From Penelope pileata (Eukaryota > Chordata > Aves > Galliformes > Cracidae), in the NCBI GenBank assembly GCA_013396635.1, contig WBMW01003838.1, positions 33,439 through 97,438 of the forward strand: a stretch of DNA of 64,000 nucleotides, written 5' to 3'. The position numbers and the translations under genes were made by a program. The notes beneath the pieces are model-generated. The model was not told where the DNA came from, ran no database searches, and saw only the letters and a program-made list of their open reading frames with translations. Position 1 is the stretch's first letter; the number at the start of each line of letters is the position of its first letter. This document shows positions 7,930 through 21,500 of this stretch, piece by piece.

Positions 7930-10630
7930 TAACTGGGCTCTGGTGAGAAGCACGTCCTTTTGTGCCGGGCTCTGCACACCTCCGTGGCTGCCCTGCATCC
8001 TCAAAGGGAAAGGCCAGGGGATACAGCAGCAGGCTCATATGCCTGAGGCTCCTTCTGGGCATTGATCCTTCAGCTCTTTCAGCAGCCTGCACTTGCCATC
8101 CAGATCAGGCACATGAGGCATTAATGGCTAAGCAACATCTCCACTAGAAATTCACTTTAAAGGTGGCTGTGGATATTGCTGTTTCTATTTCAGAATGATT
8201 CAATGAGCACTATGACCTGGTTTTTGACAGGGACCATTTCCCCACTCTCATCTGCCTCCCCAAGCAGTGGGAGAGAACACTTCAGCATACAAGAAAAACA
8301 GTCATCTCACTCTCCACCACTAATTAAAACAGCATTTTTGCCATCCTAGGGTAGTACTCATTTACTGAGAACTTGTTTAGTATCCAAGTTACTTCCACCA
8401 CGTTTCTAATACCCCTCCAGTTCCTCGTACTGCTCTCTTTCAGCCATTTCCAACACGTGCACGGACCTGAGGCCACGTGTGAGGACAATGGATGGGCACT
8501 GACAGTCCTATAGTGTCCTGAGGCTAATTAGGGCAGCTGTAACGCTCACAACAGGCTTAAGCCTGAACCTGAGCTCAGCAGAGGGGTCTCATGCTCCAGC
8601 ATAAGGCTCTGCAGGTGAGGCTCTGGCATTCACCTGCCTTGTGCCCTACCACACTGGCAGCACACATATGGATGAGGAACCCTTCTCCGAGGCAGTGGCT
8701 CTGCACAGCACTGTGGCAGCAGAGAGCTGCAGTGCAGCACCTGGCAGGACACAGGGCAGGCTGCTTGTCCCCTGGTCAGCACCAAGAGCAGGAGCAGGGG
8801 GTGAACAGCACATCTGTGCACACATTTCTGGCAGTTGGACTGATCCTGCCTCAGCAACACCACTGATTAGACTCATCTGTCATTGCACCAAACCCCGCAG
8901 AGTTCAGAACCCCCACATTTTTGTCATTTATGCAGACCTGCATGTGACAAGCTGTGGTTTGGTCACATGGAGCTCTGGGGTCTGCTATGCAGGAGGCACC
9001 CTGAGCATGATGAAACCTCAGGAGGATAACAACAGTGCCCACCTGATGCTCCCTTAGGTCTGTAAGTCATGCTTTTGACACCCTACAGAGGAGGATGCAA
9101 AGGGATATCCTGCCAGAAAGGCACCAACAGATGGCTTCTTAAGGTTAAATGCCCTGCTGAAATAAGAACTACTTATCAACAGTACTAAAAGTGAAGCAAA
9201 GAAGAGAAAATACAACAGCGGGGGACTGAGATGTTTAAAAGACCCAAATTAACTTTCAACACCAGAAGTGACAGACAGAGGCAGCTTTGGTGCATATGTC
9301 CTGTATTATGGTTCTACTAAATTACATTTCCCTAATTCAAAATGCTGCCATTACTTTTCACTCCGGGAGATTCTAATCTGTGCTTTACTTCTCACCCTAG
9401 ACAATGACAGGAACAGCACATCTGTGAAAGGGAACCCTCTCTCTGATAAGACACAACATCACCAGCAGTGAGAGAACACTTAGAGATGCCCACAAAAACA
9501 TTCTGCACAAGATCTAACCTTACTGGGAGCAATGATGTTGCTGCTAGTGTATCTAGAAAAAAATACCTTTAGTCTTGCTAACAATGGGATATACATTCAG
9601 GCAGAGGTCATGTACTCAGAGCACAACAACTTACCCAATAGATTCAAAAAGAAAAACAAAATATGTTTTTTTTCCACAAACCAACCATGGACTTCTACAG
9701 CCCTCAGAGAAAAGATATTTCTGATCTTGCTGGACAGTGTAAGGCAATCATGCAGACAAAGCACTGCACCTTATCCCCTGTGTGTTCAGAAGTCCACACT
9801 GCAAGCTGCGACGTTACTGAGAGGTGCTCTTCCATCCCAGTCCTCTAAAGGACATGGAAGCATGTTTCTGCTCTCTCTGTACATTAAACTGAAAAACACA
9901 CTTCAGAAGAAAGTGACAGCATTTCTATGATTGATCTGACTGCAGCTTATTCCCCCTACCAGATACTAGATCTGAAAGATTTGCCTGGCCTTACTTACTG
10001 TACTGTAACAGTCAGGGCACACTTTCAGTTTTTCCATCCTGAGGCATTCTTGACACTGGATTTTTCTGTGCAGTCTTGAGCTCATCCCTCAGGAGGTGAC
10101 CGGCTTGCTGACAGCAATTAACTCAGGAGACGCCTGGGCTTACTGTTGGTTTCTCACTGTGTTTCCCATTCCCAGTAACCGTGTTTAAATTGCCGTTGGA
10201 CACGGGGAGCAGCCCCCACCTGCCTTTTTGCCAGCCCACCAATGGCACAGCGTGGACGAGGGCAGGGAGAGGAGCTTCACACCTCAAGAAAGCGTCTCCA
10301 TGCCACACAGCAAAGCCATTTCCTTCCTGCTGAAATGTGATGCTCCCTATGAGGAACCAGGATACTGAAAACACAACGATCAGGAATCTCCATCATTGCT
10401 TTAATTGTAAAGCAATTGTAAATAATCTTTTTTTTTTTCAGTAAAAGATTGCCGAGCACTGAACTGTCCGAAATACAGGTGAAAACTGTGTAAGGAAATC
10501 AGTGTTTCATCCAAGAGCACAATGTGTCAATATTCATAAAGTCAGATTCTAAAGAGCTGTTTTGAAATGTTTAATGTGCTTTTTGTCATAAATTTTACTT
10601 TACAAGGCAACGTGTCTTACTGTCAACCAA
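7930..10630. other. S100B-DIP2A intergenic region; nothing recognised
   Basis: This lies between the converging 3' ends. I see no CR1 tail, LTR, RNA gene or splice-bounded coding exon. Open frames near 8591-9057 and 9532-9930 are short and have no recognisable domain. Confidence 0.5.
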
Positions 10631-10639
10631 TATCAATAC

Positions 10640-12286
10640 AAAATCTTACAATGCTTTATTTGCTAAAAAAAACCTACAACATTAAAACTGGGGTGAAGTA
10701 GTTCTTCCTTTTTGCCAGCTGTCGTGTCACAAGGAGTGCCCACTGCCAAAGGCTGCTGTACTCAGACAATAAGTTACACGAGCTCTGTACATAATTACAG
10801 GCAGAGTATGCAGCTGTGTAATACACCACAGCCAAACACCACGAGGGCAAAGAACTACTGTGTATGAAAGCTTCTTGTTGAAGATTTTATCGCTCATTTG
10901 ACCAAGAGTCATTTGATGCCCTCTTATCAGGAGACTGACATCCATCTTCCTTAGGCACTGATCCAGGCAGAAATGCCTTGCAGAAAAACCTGGCTCTTTT
11001 GCCAAACTCGTGCATTATTTAAAAAAAAATTAACGTAGCTCAAACTCTTTATTAACTTTATAAAAATAATTATTTGCTAGTCTCGTGCTTACCTTCAAAT
11101 ACATGAAGTATTTGAACAATTTCACATTCTCTCTCTGAATTAGGTTCACTGCAGTATCAGATCAGGCAGAAACTTCAAAACCTCGTTTCGTCAAGTATGA
11201 CTCGACTGCCTGGCTATTTCAGCTTGAACAAAAAGTCTGTCAAACACAACTAAAAGATGAAAGCTTGTACCACAGCAGATCCACCTAACTAACATTGGAT
11301 ATTTTTTCCATAGTGGAAAAAAACCACTATCCTAAGTTTTAGCACAAGATATTCATGGAAAACATATTGTGAGATCATGCTTTGTAAACATTTTCCACAA
11401 ACAACTCAGAGATTATTGGCTTTGGGATGAATTTTCGAACACTTGGTGTTATGCGGGGTGGTAACTGACAGCCAATGCTACAAAACCAGCGACTTTAACA
11501 GCAAGTTTCGACAGCAAGAGCAGTGAAGGCTCCTGCGTCAAGTAGTTAAAATTGAGTATTAATTCAATATTTTATTATAAAGTTAATAGCATTACAGAGT
11601 CCAGCATGGCACAAGTAAGTAACCTTGTTACAGACGCAGTATTTGTTTTCGCTTGGTACAAAAAAGCTGAACAGCAGCATAATTGTTATACTGAATTCAG
11701 GATTGGAATGAATTTGTTTCTTCTGAAGAAGGATGAGTCAGTGATTTAAAATACAAAGGCTGCATTTTTAAACCTCAAATATGTGCAAAATTCCTTTCAG
11801 TACAGTAGAGAATATGGCAGAGATGTGTGCAATCTTGAAAGTTATGTCCCAACCCAGATACTGCCAATATGTTGCAAACAGTCACAAGGAGGGGTAGCTC
11901 CAAACGGTTACTCACAACTTTCAGTATTATTTCCAAGAGTCACAGCTGGTGTTCTCTCCCCACCCCATCTTATGTCCTTTTATGCAGTGCATCAAGTACT
12001 GACATTCAAAATTATTGTTAAAAAAAAAAAAATACAACATTGGTCCATGATGGTTCTAATAAGCTTCCTTCAGGAATTCCAGCCAATTCTCCATTCCAAG
12101 ACAGCAATAACTGTTATAATGGATTTATGAAAGCAAACACAATCTGAGAGATGAAGGTCTGTGAAGATTAATATCTCCGTTTTCCTAAGGTTTTCAACAG
12201 CTTTTAAAAACAAAAGAAATTAATTCAGATGCTACTCAGAAAGTCCCTAGATTTTGGTGCTTTAGCCTTGATGTGACTTTTTGTTT
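10640..12286 (-). other. DIP2A: DIP2A 3' UTR with alternative polyA signals
   Basis: Downstream of the DIP2A stop (minus strand), AATAAA hexamers lie at 11571-11576, 11048-11053 and 10655-10660. The last is followed by a T-rich element (AAGATTTTGTATTG). The sequence is AT-rich and repeat-free, consistent with a 3' UTR of up to about 1.65 kb. Which site is used cannot be seen from sequence. Confidence 0.5.
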
Positions 12287-12539
12287 TCACATGTTGTAGG
12301 CAACATAAATAGGATCCAACTGGTCAGCTAAAAATCCATCTCTCAAGTGCATTCGTTGTTTTTCACCACGGGAATTGATAGGAATAACACCTGGGTCCAC
12401 AATGACTACAACACCTACTATGAGATAATGCTCCTCCAGAACCACATTCGTTACCAGTGCAACCAGGTCCAATGCTTCTTGTTCTGAGCCTTCTAATTCC
12501 ACAACCACCACAAGCAAGTTGGTCCATGTAAATACAGCA
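12287..12539 (-). CDS. DIP2A: DIP2A last coding exon with stop
   Basis: 253 bp including TGA at 12289-12287. It encodes AVFTWTNLLVVVVELEGSEQ through LADQLDPIYVAYNM. Acceptor ATGCCAACAG. Confidence 0.98.
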
Positions 12540-15500
12540 CTGTTGGCATGACACAAATATTAATGGTGAGGGAAAAAAAACAACAAACCATAGTCAAAGA
12601 AAGCTAACAGAAACAGAATCAATGCAAATAATTACTGTAAGGACTTGAATAACATGATTAATGGGGAAAAGCAATACAATAACACGAAAATACATAAAAA
12701 TCAAGAGATATTAAGGCTGTAAATTCTTGAGATGTTCTCTGCCCGTTGTTTTTCTATTGTCTATGTACAAAATATAGGAACCATTATATTTCACATTCAG
12801 TATTTCCATCTTCACATTCATGCATCTCCAGATATTAGTAAAGGGAAGACAAAGCCAATAACAAGCGAACACTTCTACTCTGGGGAGGAAGAGAGCCTAC
12901 AGCCAAATGGCGTATATCATCCATGAGTATGAGATGAGAATGCACTTACAAGATCCAAGTGTGTACATTCTGACCATCAGGGAAGTCAACAATACAACTT
13001 GGAAGTGTTCTCCTACCCTGTTCACAAGGGTCTCCTTGTCTTTCAGACTATGAAGATAAAACTCTGATAAAGGTGCGGGACTGACTGATTGATTTACAGT
13101 GGCATAAGAGAGATGTTATATTTCGATTAGTTATTCTCACTGCAGTATTTTCTAAGGAAGCTCTTGATGAGCTCACTCTACAAGTTCTCAGTCTGGCATA
13201 CTGTCCTGCAAAACTTCTGCTTTGGAAGATATAAAAAGATGCAGAAAAATAATAGTGCCTCTTACCATTCTGCAATGCTTTTATGTGCTCTAATTACAGA
13301 GGTCTCTATATCAATGGGGTGGTACCTCATTCCTCTGAGCTCCAGTGTTTCATCCAAAGAGCCTACGACATACAGGGCATCGTGTCTCTCTGCAATAGAG
13401 CACAGACATTCAAAATATCAACAAATCAGAAGAAGAGACATCCTCATTTATACCTGTTTATTCCTAATTTTCTAAGACATTCTTGGTGCTTCCTAAGAGA
13501 AGGAGTCTGTTATACACACCAAGCTCCACCATTTGGAAAGAAGAGCAAAGCCATTTAGCACTTCTGTCTATTAACTTAAAGCAAGAGAAACCAGACTAAA
13601 AAGAATTTCTAGGTCATTCAGTTCTGCCTCTTCTCTTACATAACATGATCTCAGTTTCTAAAACTTACCTAAGTCCATTGTTAAAACATCCTTTTGTCCC
13701 ACTATTCATGCCAAAGAACTTTTCTCCTCCTATCAATAGATTTCCAATTCCTAAGTATTACTTTTTATATAGAGTTTATAGCCCCTTGTTCTCACGCCAT
13801 CAACATCCTCAAGTTAAGTTAATGCAGAGAACAACCTTATCTATTCATTCCTTAATCTTATTTTTCTAGATTTAATAAGAAAAGCTCTCTTAGACATGCT
13901 CTACATGCCACTATCTTCATCCTGTAACTCTGTTCAGTTTAACTTCTTCCCTATGCCTATTTTAGAATTCTACTCAATCATGTAACTTGAGACTAAAAGC
14001 ATGCTGGAAGTAGCCCTATATTTCACGCATACTGCTGAAAAGGACTTGGGGGTACTGGTAGATGGCAGCTGGACATGAGCCAGCCATGTGCCCTCACAGC
14101 CCACAAAGCCAACAGAATCCTGGGCCGCAGCAAAAGCAGCGTGGGCAGCAGGGTGAGGGAGGGGATCCTGCCCCTCTGCTCTGTGCTGTCAGACCTCACC
14201 TGGAGCCCTGCGTGCAGATGTGCAGTCCTCAGCACAGAGAGACAGGGACCTGCTGGAGCGCGTCCAGAGGAGGCCACAAAAATGGTCCAGGGGATGCAGC
14301 ACCTCCCCTATGGAGACAGGCTGAGAGCTGGGGCTGTGCAGCCTGGAGGAGAGCAGGCTCCGGGGTGACCTGGTGGCTGCCTGTCAGTATCTGAAGGGGA
14401 GCTACAAGAAAGAGGGGGACAGACTCTTTAGCAGGGTCTGTGGGGATAGGACAAGGGGGAATGGCTTCAAAAAATGAAAGGGAGGAAATTTAGGTTAGAT
14501 TCAAGGAAAAAGTTTTTTACAGTAAAAGTGGTGAAGCACTGGTACAGGTTGCCCAGACAGGTGGAGGAGGCCCCATCCCTGGAGACATTGAATGTCAGGC
14601 TGGACCAAGCTCTGAGCAACCTGATCGAGCTGTAGATGTCCCTGTGCATTGCAGGGGGGTTGGATTAGATGACCCTTGAAGGTCCCTTCCAACTCTAAGG
14701 ATTCTATGATTCTCATAATGCGTTAATTTATTACAGCTGGTCTCTCAAATGCTAAGAAAATTAAGGACACCTGACATTGTTTCACAGTGAGAAAATCTCT
14801 GATACATGATTTTTTGAGAAGCTACAAGAGACAAAATGTGTTGGAGCAAGCTAGTGCCTTGCCATCCACAGTTTCTCTTTTTTTTGTGAATGTCTGCTTG
14901 CAGATTCCCATTTCTGTCCACTACTAGCTTTCTCAAGAAGATGGAGCCATTCCACTTTGAACAGTGACAGAAGGACTATTCTCTCTCAGCATCCTGTTCA
15001 GAAGCAACACTAAAGCAGCACTATAACGTGCCCAGGAGATCAAGTAACTACCCTAGAAAATCTGAGTGAAGAAAGCGAGAAAAGCTTAGAGCACCTTGTT
15101 TGAGAGGTTTTTAACATGGTGTGAATGGGAAGATAACACAGCAAAGCTTTTTCAGTGACCTGGACCTACTCTACACCAGCTCCCACTCGTATCCCAAGAC
15201 CGCATCCCCTTAATGCTATGGAGGGGCTGGCTGCAGGGGCTTCCCCAGCTGGAGCAACAGCACGCGTCTTTTCTGTTCTCAAGAGCCCCAGGGAGACTGC
15301 AGAGCGGACCGAAGGATGACCTTCCCTTAATGGCTGATATAACAGAGCTACATCACAGACCAACTCTGAACCCTGAGGTGGTACCCACTGCAACAGATGG
15401 GGTAGCTCCTCACCCAAAGTCTGAGTGTTCAATAAATTGCTCTCCTTGTTCACCCTTCCTCCTTCACATAATGGAGAAACAAAGGTGGGAGGGAAGTGCA

Positions 15501-18500
15501 TGGGGTAGTCCATACAGACATTTAGGTTCCAGAAGTAGAAAAACATGTTTTTCTGTCTTGTTCCATAAGAGACTACAGGAAATGTAAAAGGTGTCTGTGA
15601 AAGCCCTACAGCTATTTGTCCAGGGACAGCAATGACTGCGACAGACACTATTGATGGAGATACCACCATTCAAGTCCAATCACAAGCAACAGGAGGTACA
15701 TTGCTAATAAGTGATAAGCATTAAGCATTCACACTCCTTTCCTTCAGATGTTTAGAGATTGCTCTTATTTTTGTTGCTGATAATGAAGAGTTATGTGCAT
15801 TCCATATTCTGTCTAAGAAGAAAATGGAGCAGTTCTTCTTCCATTTGCGTACATTTCTCAAATTTAGACATCTTGGTTTAAACTGGAAAAAAAGCAAAAT
15901 GAACATTTTTCCTTTCTATACTGGAAAAATTATGGAGAAGTTTCTCCTCTAGACCTTTTATTTCAGAAAGGCTGGGAAATGGCTGTTACTTGTGCACGAG
16001 TTAATTAACATCAGTATTCTCCAGACCAGCATTGAAATACTGCATTCTGTCTGTAAGGAAGGAGGTTCAGAGGAAAATTAAGTAGAAAGGCTCCAGTGCT
16101 TCTAAGAAATGCACTCATATTACTTTGTCTAAGTGGAAATAAAGGAAGAAACTCCTGCTTTCTAAATCGATAGGACGTATGATTTTCTCATTTTGCACAA
16201 TTACCTAGGATCTTTATAATCACTGAATACATACAGAGTAAAAATTCCTCTTACATTCAGCACCATTCTCTTTTGGAAGTCAGGATGAACTCGCAGCACA
16301 GCTCACTCTTTGCTAGCTCAGCTACCCCAAGGAGCTTCAAATATATGCTTCTGCAAGAACATTTGTTTTCTCTCACCTCCACTAGCATCAGTAAGTTCAG
16401 TTCTGCGCAGAAAGCCAAGGTACCCAGTCCGAGCCCATATGGTCTGAGTATCTCCAAAACTCAAGCGAGCAGTAAAGTGATCAGCGTGCAGTGCTTCTTC
16501 TCCATACACTGTGTAGTAACCAGTAGCATTATGCGGACTACTCACCCATATCTAGGGGACAAAAAACCGATGAACATAAGGAAACTATTCCAAAATAAAT
16601 ACAGGTTATTTTGCCAGACTTGGGCAGCATAATTTATCAATTTAAATGTCAGGAGTTGTTTTTATTAAAATAATTAACTTCTGCTTAACTGAAAATGACC
16701 AGGAAAAAAGTAGTTAAAAAGAGTTTTATATGCATGTAATTGGGGAAGGTAAATAGGAAAAATGAACTAGGCATCTGACATACTGGAAAGGGACACCTGT
16801 CAACCAGCAATCTTCTCTTAGAAGGTTGTATCTTAGCAGACATAAATCCAAATGTGTACAAAAACCGATTAAACCAAGCAGCAAATTACCTCATTACTAC
16901 TATCCCCTGGCAGAGTATATAAAGATAACAAGGTACCCACTGCCTCACGTAGCTACCAGCAGACAGACTAGTTAACTGATACCATCTGATCCTGGCATGC
17001 AGTAGTTTGGCAGAGGAGGGAGAAAGCCATGCAGATATTCACAGAAGTATATAAAGTTCCATCTCTCTGCTGAGTTCATTTCTTTGCCACATTAAGGTGA
17101 TTGTGGCTGTCCAAATAAGACAAGCATTCATCTAACATGATTTATCTGTACATTAAATTACTGCTGATAAACTAAGTATAACATATCAAAGCCTTACCTC
17201 TCCTAAATGTGAGTCTCCCAGAGGTCCCTTGGTTTCTGTGTGTGCTATGATGACCTTTACACCTGGAAGAATCTTCAGCAGGAAACAAAAGTTTAAAACT
17301 GAAGTTAACAGAAGTTGAATTCATCAAAAGAAAGGTAAGTTAATGCAGTCACAGAAGTCAACAGTCTGTATAGTTCTTCCCTTTCTACTCCACTCCATAG
17401 GTATCAACCATCTCTTCCTACTAAGTTGTTTAACCATTTAAACTCTAAGCAGCTATTTTGCAGCTTGTACCTAGCTGCAGGGCCTATCCTTCATGCCTGA
17501 AAAATGCTTTCTGTGAGAAGGCCTGTGATTCTTTCAGCTACAGCAACATACCCTATTACTTCACTTTGCAAGCTTTGCTTCATTTTCACTAGCTGTTCAT
17601 TTTATGCTCCCTCTAGTGCCTCTCCTAGATACACTGATTAATGAAGCATGTGCAGCCTCTCATTGCACAGATTCTGTACTGAGAGAAGCAGTTCACCACC
17701 CAGAGAAAGGTAGTGAGGAAAGGGGATTGCTCTCAGTCTCTCACCTTCCCAGACTCCATAAGTGGCAAACTGTGTGGAGAACCTCTCTCTACCAAACGTA
17801 CCCTGAGAAAATAAAAGAAGAATTCATTTGTAGAAAGATCCATGAACTTAAATAGAAGTTAAATAAATGTGCTTCAGTATATCCAGCGTTATCCTTTCCT
17901 GTGCTGACCCAACCACTGCGATGCCAGCCACTTACGCACAGAAAAGTTAAAAGAGTTTTTAGCTGTCTTCAAGACTTCAGTATTAGCATTCTCACGTATC
18001 TTGTTTAAGAATCAGAAACTCAGCTCTCTAGAGAGATGAATAACTCGTTCCAGCAGAGCTCTAAGGTTTCAGTTCCACCAGTTTTTACATTCATCTTCCT
18101 AGTGGACTCTTCTGGACCTCTGCTTGCCACACTGAATCATGGCAGTGTCGGTAATAATTACAAAAAGTGAAGAGCAAGCAGCCTAAAAAGAATGAAGTGA
18201 CATTATACAGTCCATTAGTAGTGTAACTCATGACAGCACAGTTGCAGAAGGAGCAAAAACTGAGCGCAGTAGGAGGGGTGTAAAGGAGAACAGGCTTCTA
18301 TCAGTTATGCAGTATTACACTATCCCCACACCTACAGGCTAGAATTGACTAACACAGCGGGAGCATTGAGCCTATGGCTGAACTTGATTCTAACAAGAAT
18401 ATACCTCATGCAAATCATAGTGCTGTATTAAACAAGGAGAAAATGACTAATTTACACTGATCTAGTTAAATGCCAAATCAGGTTGATGACCATGACAGTA

Positions 18501-21500
18501 AGTAGCTTGTCTTCTAACAGGTAAGATTTTAGCTTCCAAAAATTAGAGATAGTAGCCAAAAAAACCTGCCAGTTAACGTAAGCCCCTGATTAAACATTGC
18601 CAATATAAAAAAATTAAAGCGAAGGCACCAAGAATTAAGTTTCTTAAAATATGTACAGAAACAAATACATTGGTGTATGAACACTACTAAAATTACAGTC
18701 TGAACATGGTACTGCCAGCAATTGTATCAACTAAGCTAACTAAAAGAGATAATACAAAAACAATGACTACAGATTGAACATATATTTCCAATGACATTGG
18801 TATGTGTGGTCTGAATAAAAAAAGTCTAAGAGGGAAACTAACGGTACTTTTCCCACTATTTAAATCATTGTCACAGAGAAGGTGACACCAGATTACTCTA
18901 AGTTTTACACCATAAGAAGAGGCCAGGGATATAAGCTGCAAGAAGGGAAATGCCAGTAAGGAATACATCTTCTCCAGAGCTGGGTGTCATCCTCAAGACA
19001 TGTACCCAGAGAGGAGGCGGATTCCCATTCTTGGAGATTTTTCAAGCTGAATTGGGTCCTGGTCTTCAGTAACCTGATGAAGCCTTGAAGCTGGCCCTGC
19101 CTTAAGCAGGAAGTTGTGTTAGGGACATTCTGAGATTCTGCCCACCCAACTCTTCCTGTAGTTCTGTGACTAACCAGCCAGTTGGCAAGTCACCTTTTGC
19201 TGACAGTATGGTTCTGTAAGAAACAGCTAATGAGTCTGCATCACAGAAGATGGATGAACACGCAGCAATTTAGGTGAGGATCTAGAAAGGAAGAGCAGAA
19301 CAAATGACGGAGGAGGAGATGCTGGACCACCTTCAATGCACAGGATTCTCTAGGATGGGGGCTCTTCTTAATTCAGTGACGAGGGATTAGCTGCTGCCAA
19401 GAATATTTCAACAAACCAGGGTGATTACAACATGGATGACTTTTCTTCTCTACAGTCATTTAATGGTTAATGCTATAACATAGCATAATCTGTACCTGTC
19501 ATGTCGAAGTGCTCTCATATCTACATAGACTGTTGTTGGATCTGGTCCTGCTGTTCCCTAAGAATACAAAGGAAGTAACAAATTCAACAGAAGCCAGAAA
19601 ATCCTGTTTTCATTTTTGCAGACATATAAATTCACAAACTCCTGTCCCCTTTTTACTGACATTTATAAAGTAGTGCCCTAATCTACCAAAAACATAGTAA
19701 AAATATTCCCTCTCAAGAGTCACTGTCATAAAGCTTTGATTTAATGCAATTACACAACAACTTCAGAAATGTTTGCATTTTAGAATAGAAATTAGTGAAT
19801 TTACCAATAGCAACTAGTAAATGAATGTACACGTGAAGTATGTATTTATACAGCTAAGCCTTAAAGTTTACAAACCTTGTTAAGCACCCCCTCTAAAAAC
19901 ACTACATAGCAAGCACAAAGTATGTGCACAGACACATACACAGACATAATCCCTTTCTTAAAACTCAGCTGTTCTATTTCATAAAAGTTTTGTTAACTTT
20001 GAAGCAAAAACCATTCCAGTAAAATCTACCTCTAACCATCCCCAATTTTTTCAAAGCTTCTGCAAGTAACAGTCTAGCTAGAGGCAGGTCTGTGGTTATT
20101 CTCACCAATGTAGGGAAACATAGCACAGTTTCTCATTTTAGAAGTGTTTTAAAGCAAGGCCGCTTTGTCATCAGCTCCAGAGCACGGTGCTGGAGAACAG
20201 TAACAATGTCTTTATAGCAGCTTTCCCTTGAACTTCTGTGGCACTGCTAAGCTGTCAGAACATCATTATGGTCTTTACCTTTAGAAAGGTACCATATCCC
20301 TGTATTACTTGTTTGAGAAAGAGGTTATATACTTCAGCTACAAGTGTTTTGATGGAAAAAAATACAAAACTCAGGGAACTTGATCAAAATTCCCTAAAAT
20401 GGGACACATTCTGTACAGAGTGATACCACTGAACCAGACTGACTTTAGGACATCACAAGCACATACATGCATCACTATACCTGCTCAGCCAGCTTGCCCA
20501 GCCTGTTTGGCTGACAGTGGGACCATAAACAGAAGTAACAGAGGCCATCAAAGCGTTTGAAACAGAGAGAAAGGGGAAAAAAGAAAATACAAACAAAGAG
20601 GCACTGGAGACATAAGATACACAACAACACAGAAAACAAAACTCATACTGTTTTAGAGTGAAAAGAAAAATTTCCTTTGAGGTTACTTAAGAGCTTGGTA
20701 GTTTAAAGTGGTTCACTGGGAAACATGTAAGTGCCAGTAAATAAACAAGAGGTTAAGGCAGATCATACATAACGCTGCTGTCTTACCATAAATCCCTCCT
20801 CCATCTGCACATACCGAAACAGTACTTGCAACTTCAGAAACACCTTCCCAGTAGGCCACCCCAGTAAAGCTGGAAGATGTTATCTATCTGTTTGCAAGCT
20901 GATTTGTATCAAACTCCCACTATAAATCTAATCATTTAAATTCAACAATATAAAAATATCCAATACATTTATCTCTTTGGAATAGTGACGGAAAGGGGAA
21001 AAGCAAACTAAAAAAAGGCCCAAGAATGAAAAACAAAGATAAAAAGGGATAAAATAAGGAGAAAGCATAAATGCCTAGCAGCTGTACATTGCTCGCAATT
21101 TTCTTGGAATACTCTGCTGGAAAAAAACTGATGGTTTGTTTTGTTCCATTGTTTTTTCTTTCTCTTTTTCTTTTTCTTTTTTTTTAGTTTGCTTGTTTGT
21201 TTTTAAGCTAGCATAAAACAGTATTTTACCATAAAAAGAAACTGAACATTTCTCTTATCCCTGCTTGAGAATTAGCTGCTCTTGACACAACCCTGCCAGC
21301 ATGATCTGTTTTTAAGGATTATCTTCCAGATTGTGAAATCTGCTCTTAGATTAATTTCACAGGTATGTTCCTCCAAGTTAGACTGCAGAGGAAGCTCTTC
21401 CCTGGCCCTAACGTAATCTTTTTCTACTTAGTTTTCACAGTTTGAGCAACAATTAGCCAAAATTGTATTTCTAAATCCTTTTGCAAACCCAACATTCAGA

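Noticed and set aside
9532..9930. 132-codon + strand frame between S100B and DIP2A
   Set aside because: No domain, no splice or promoter support, AT-rich intergenic context.
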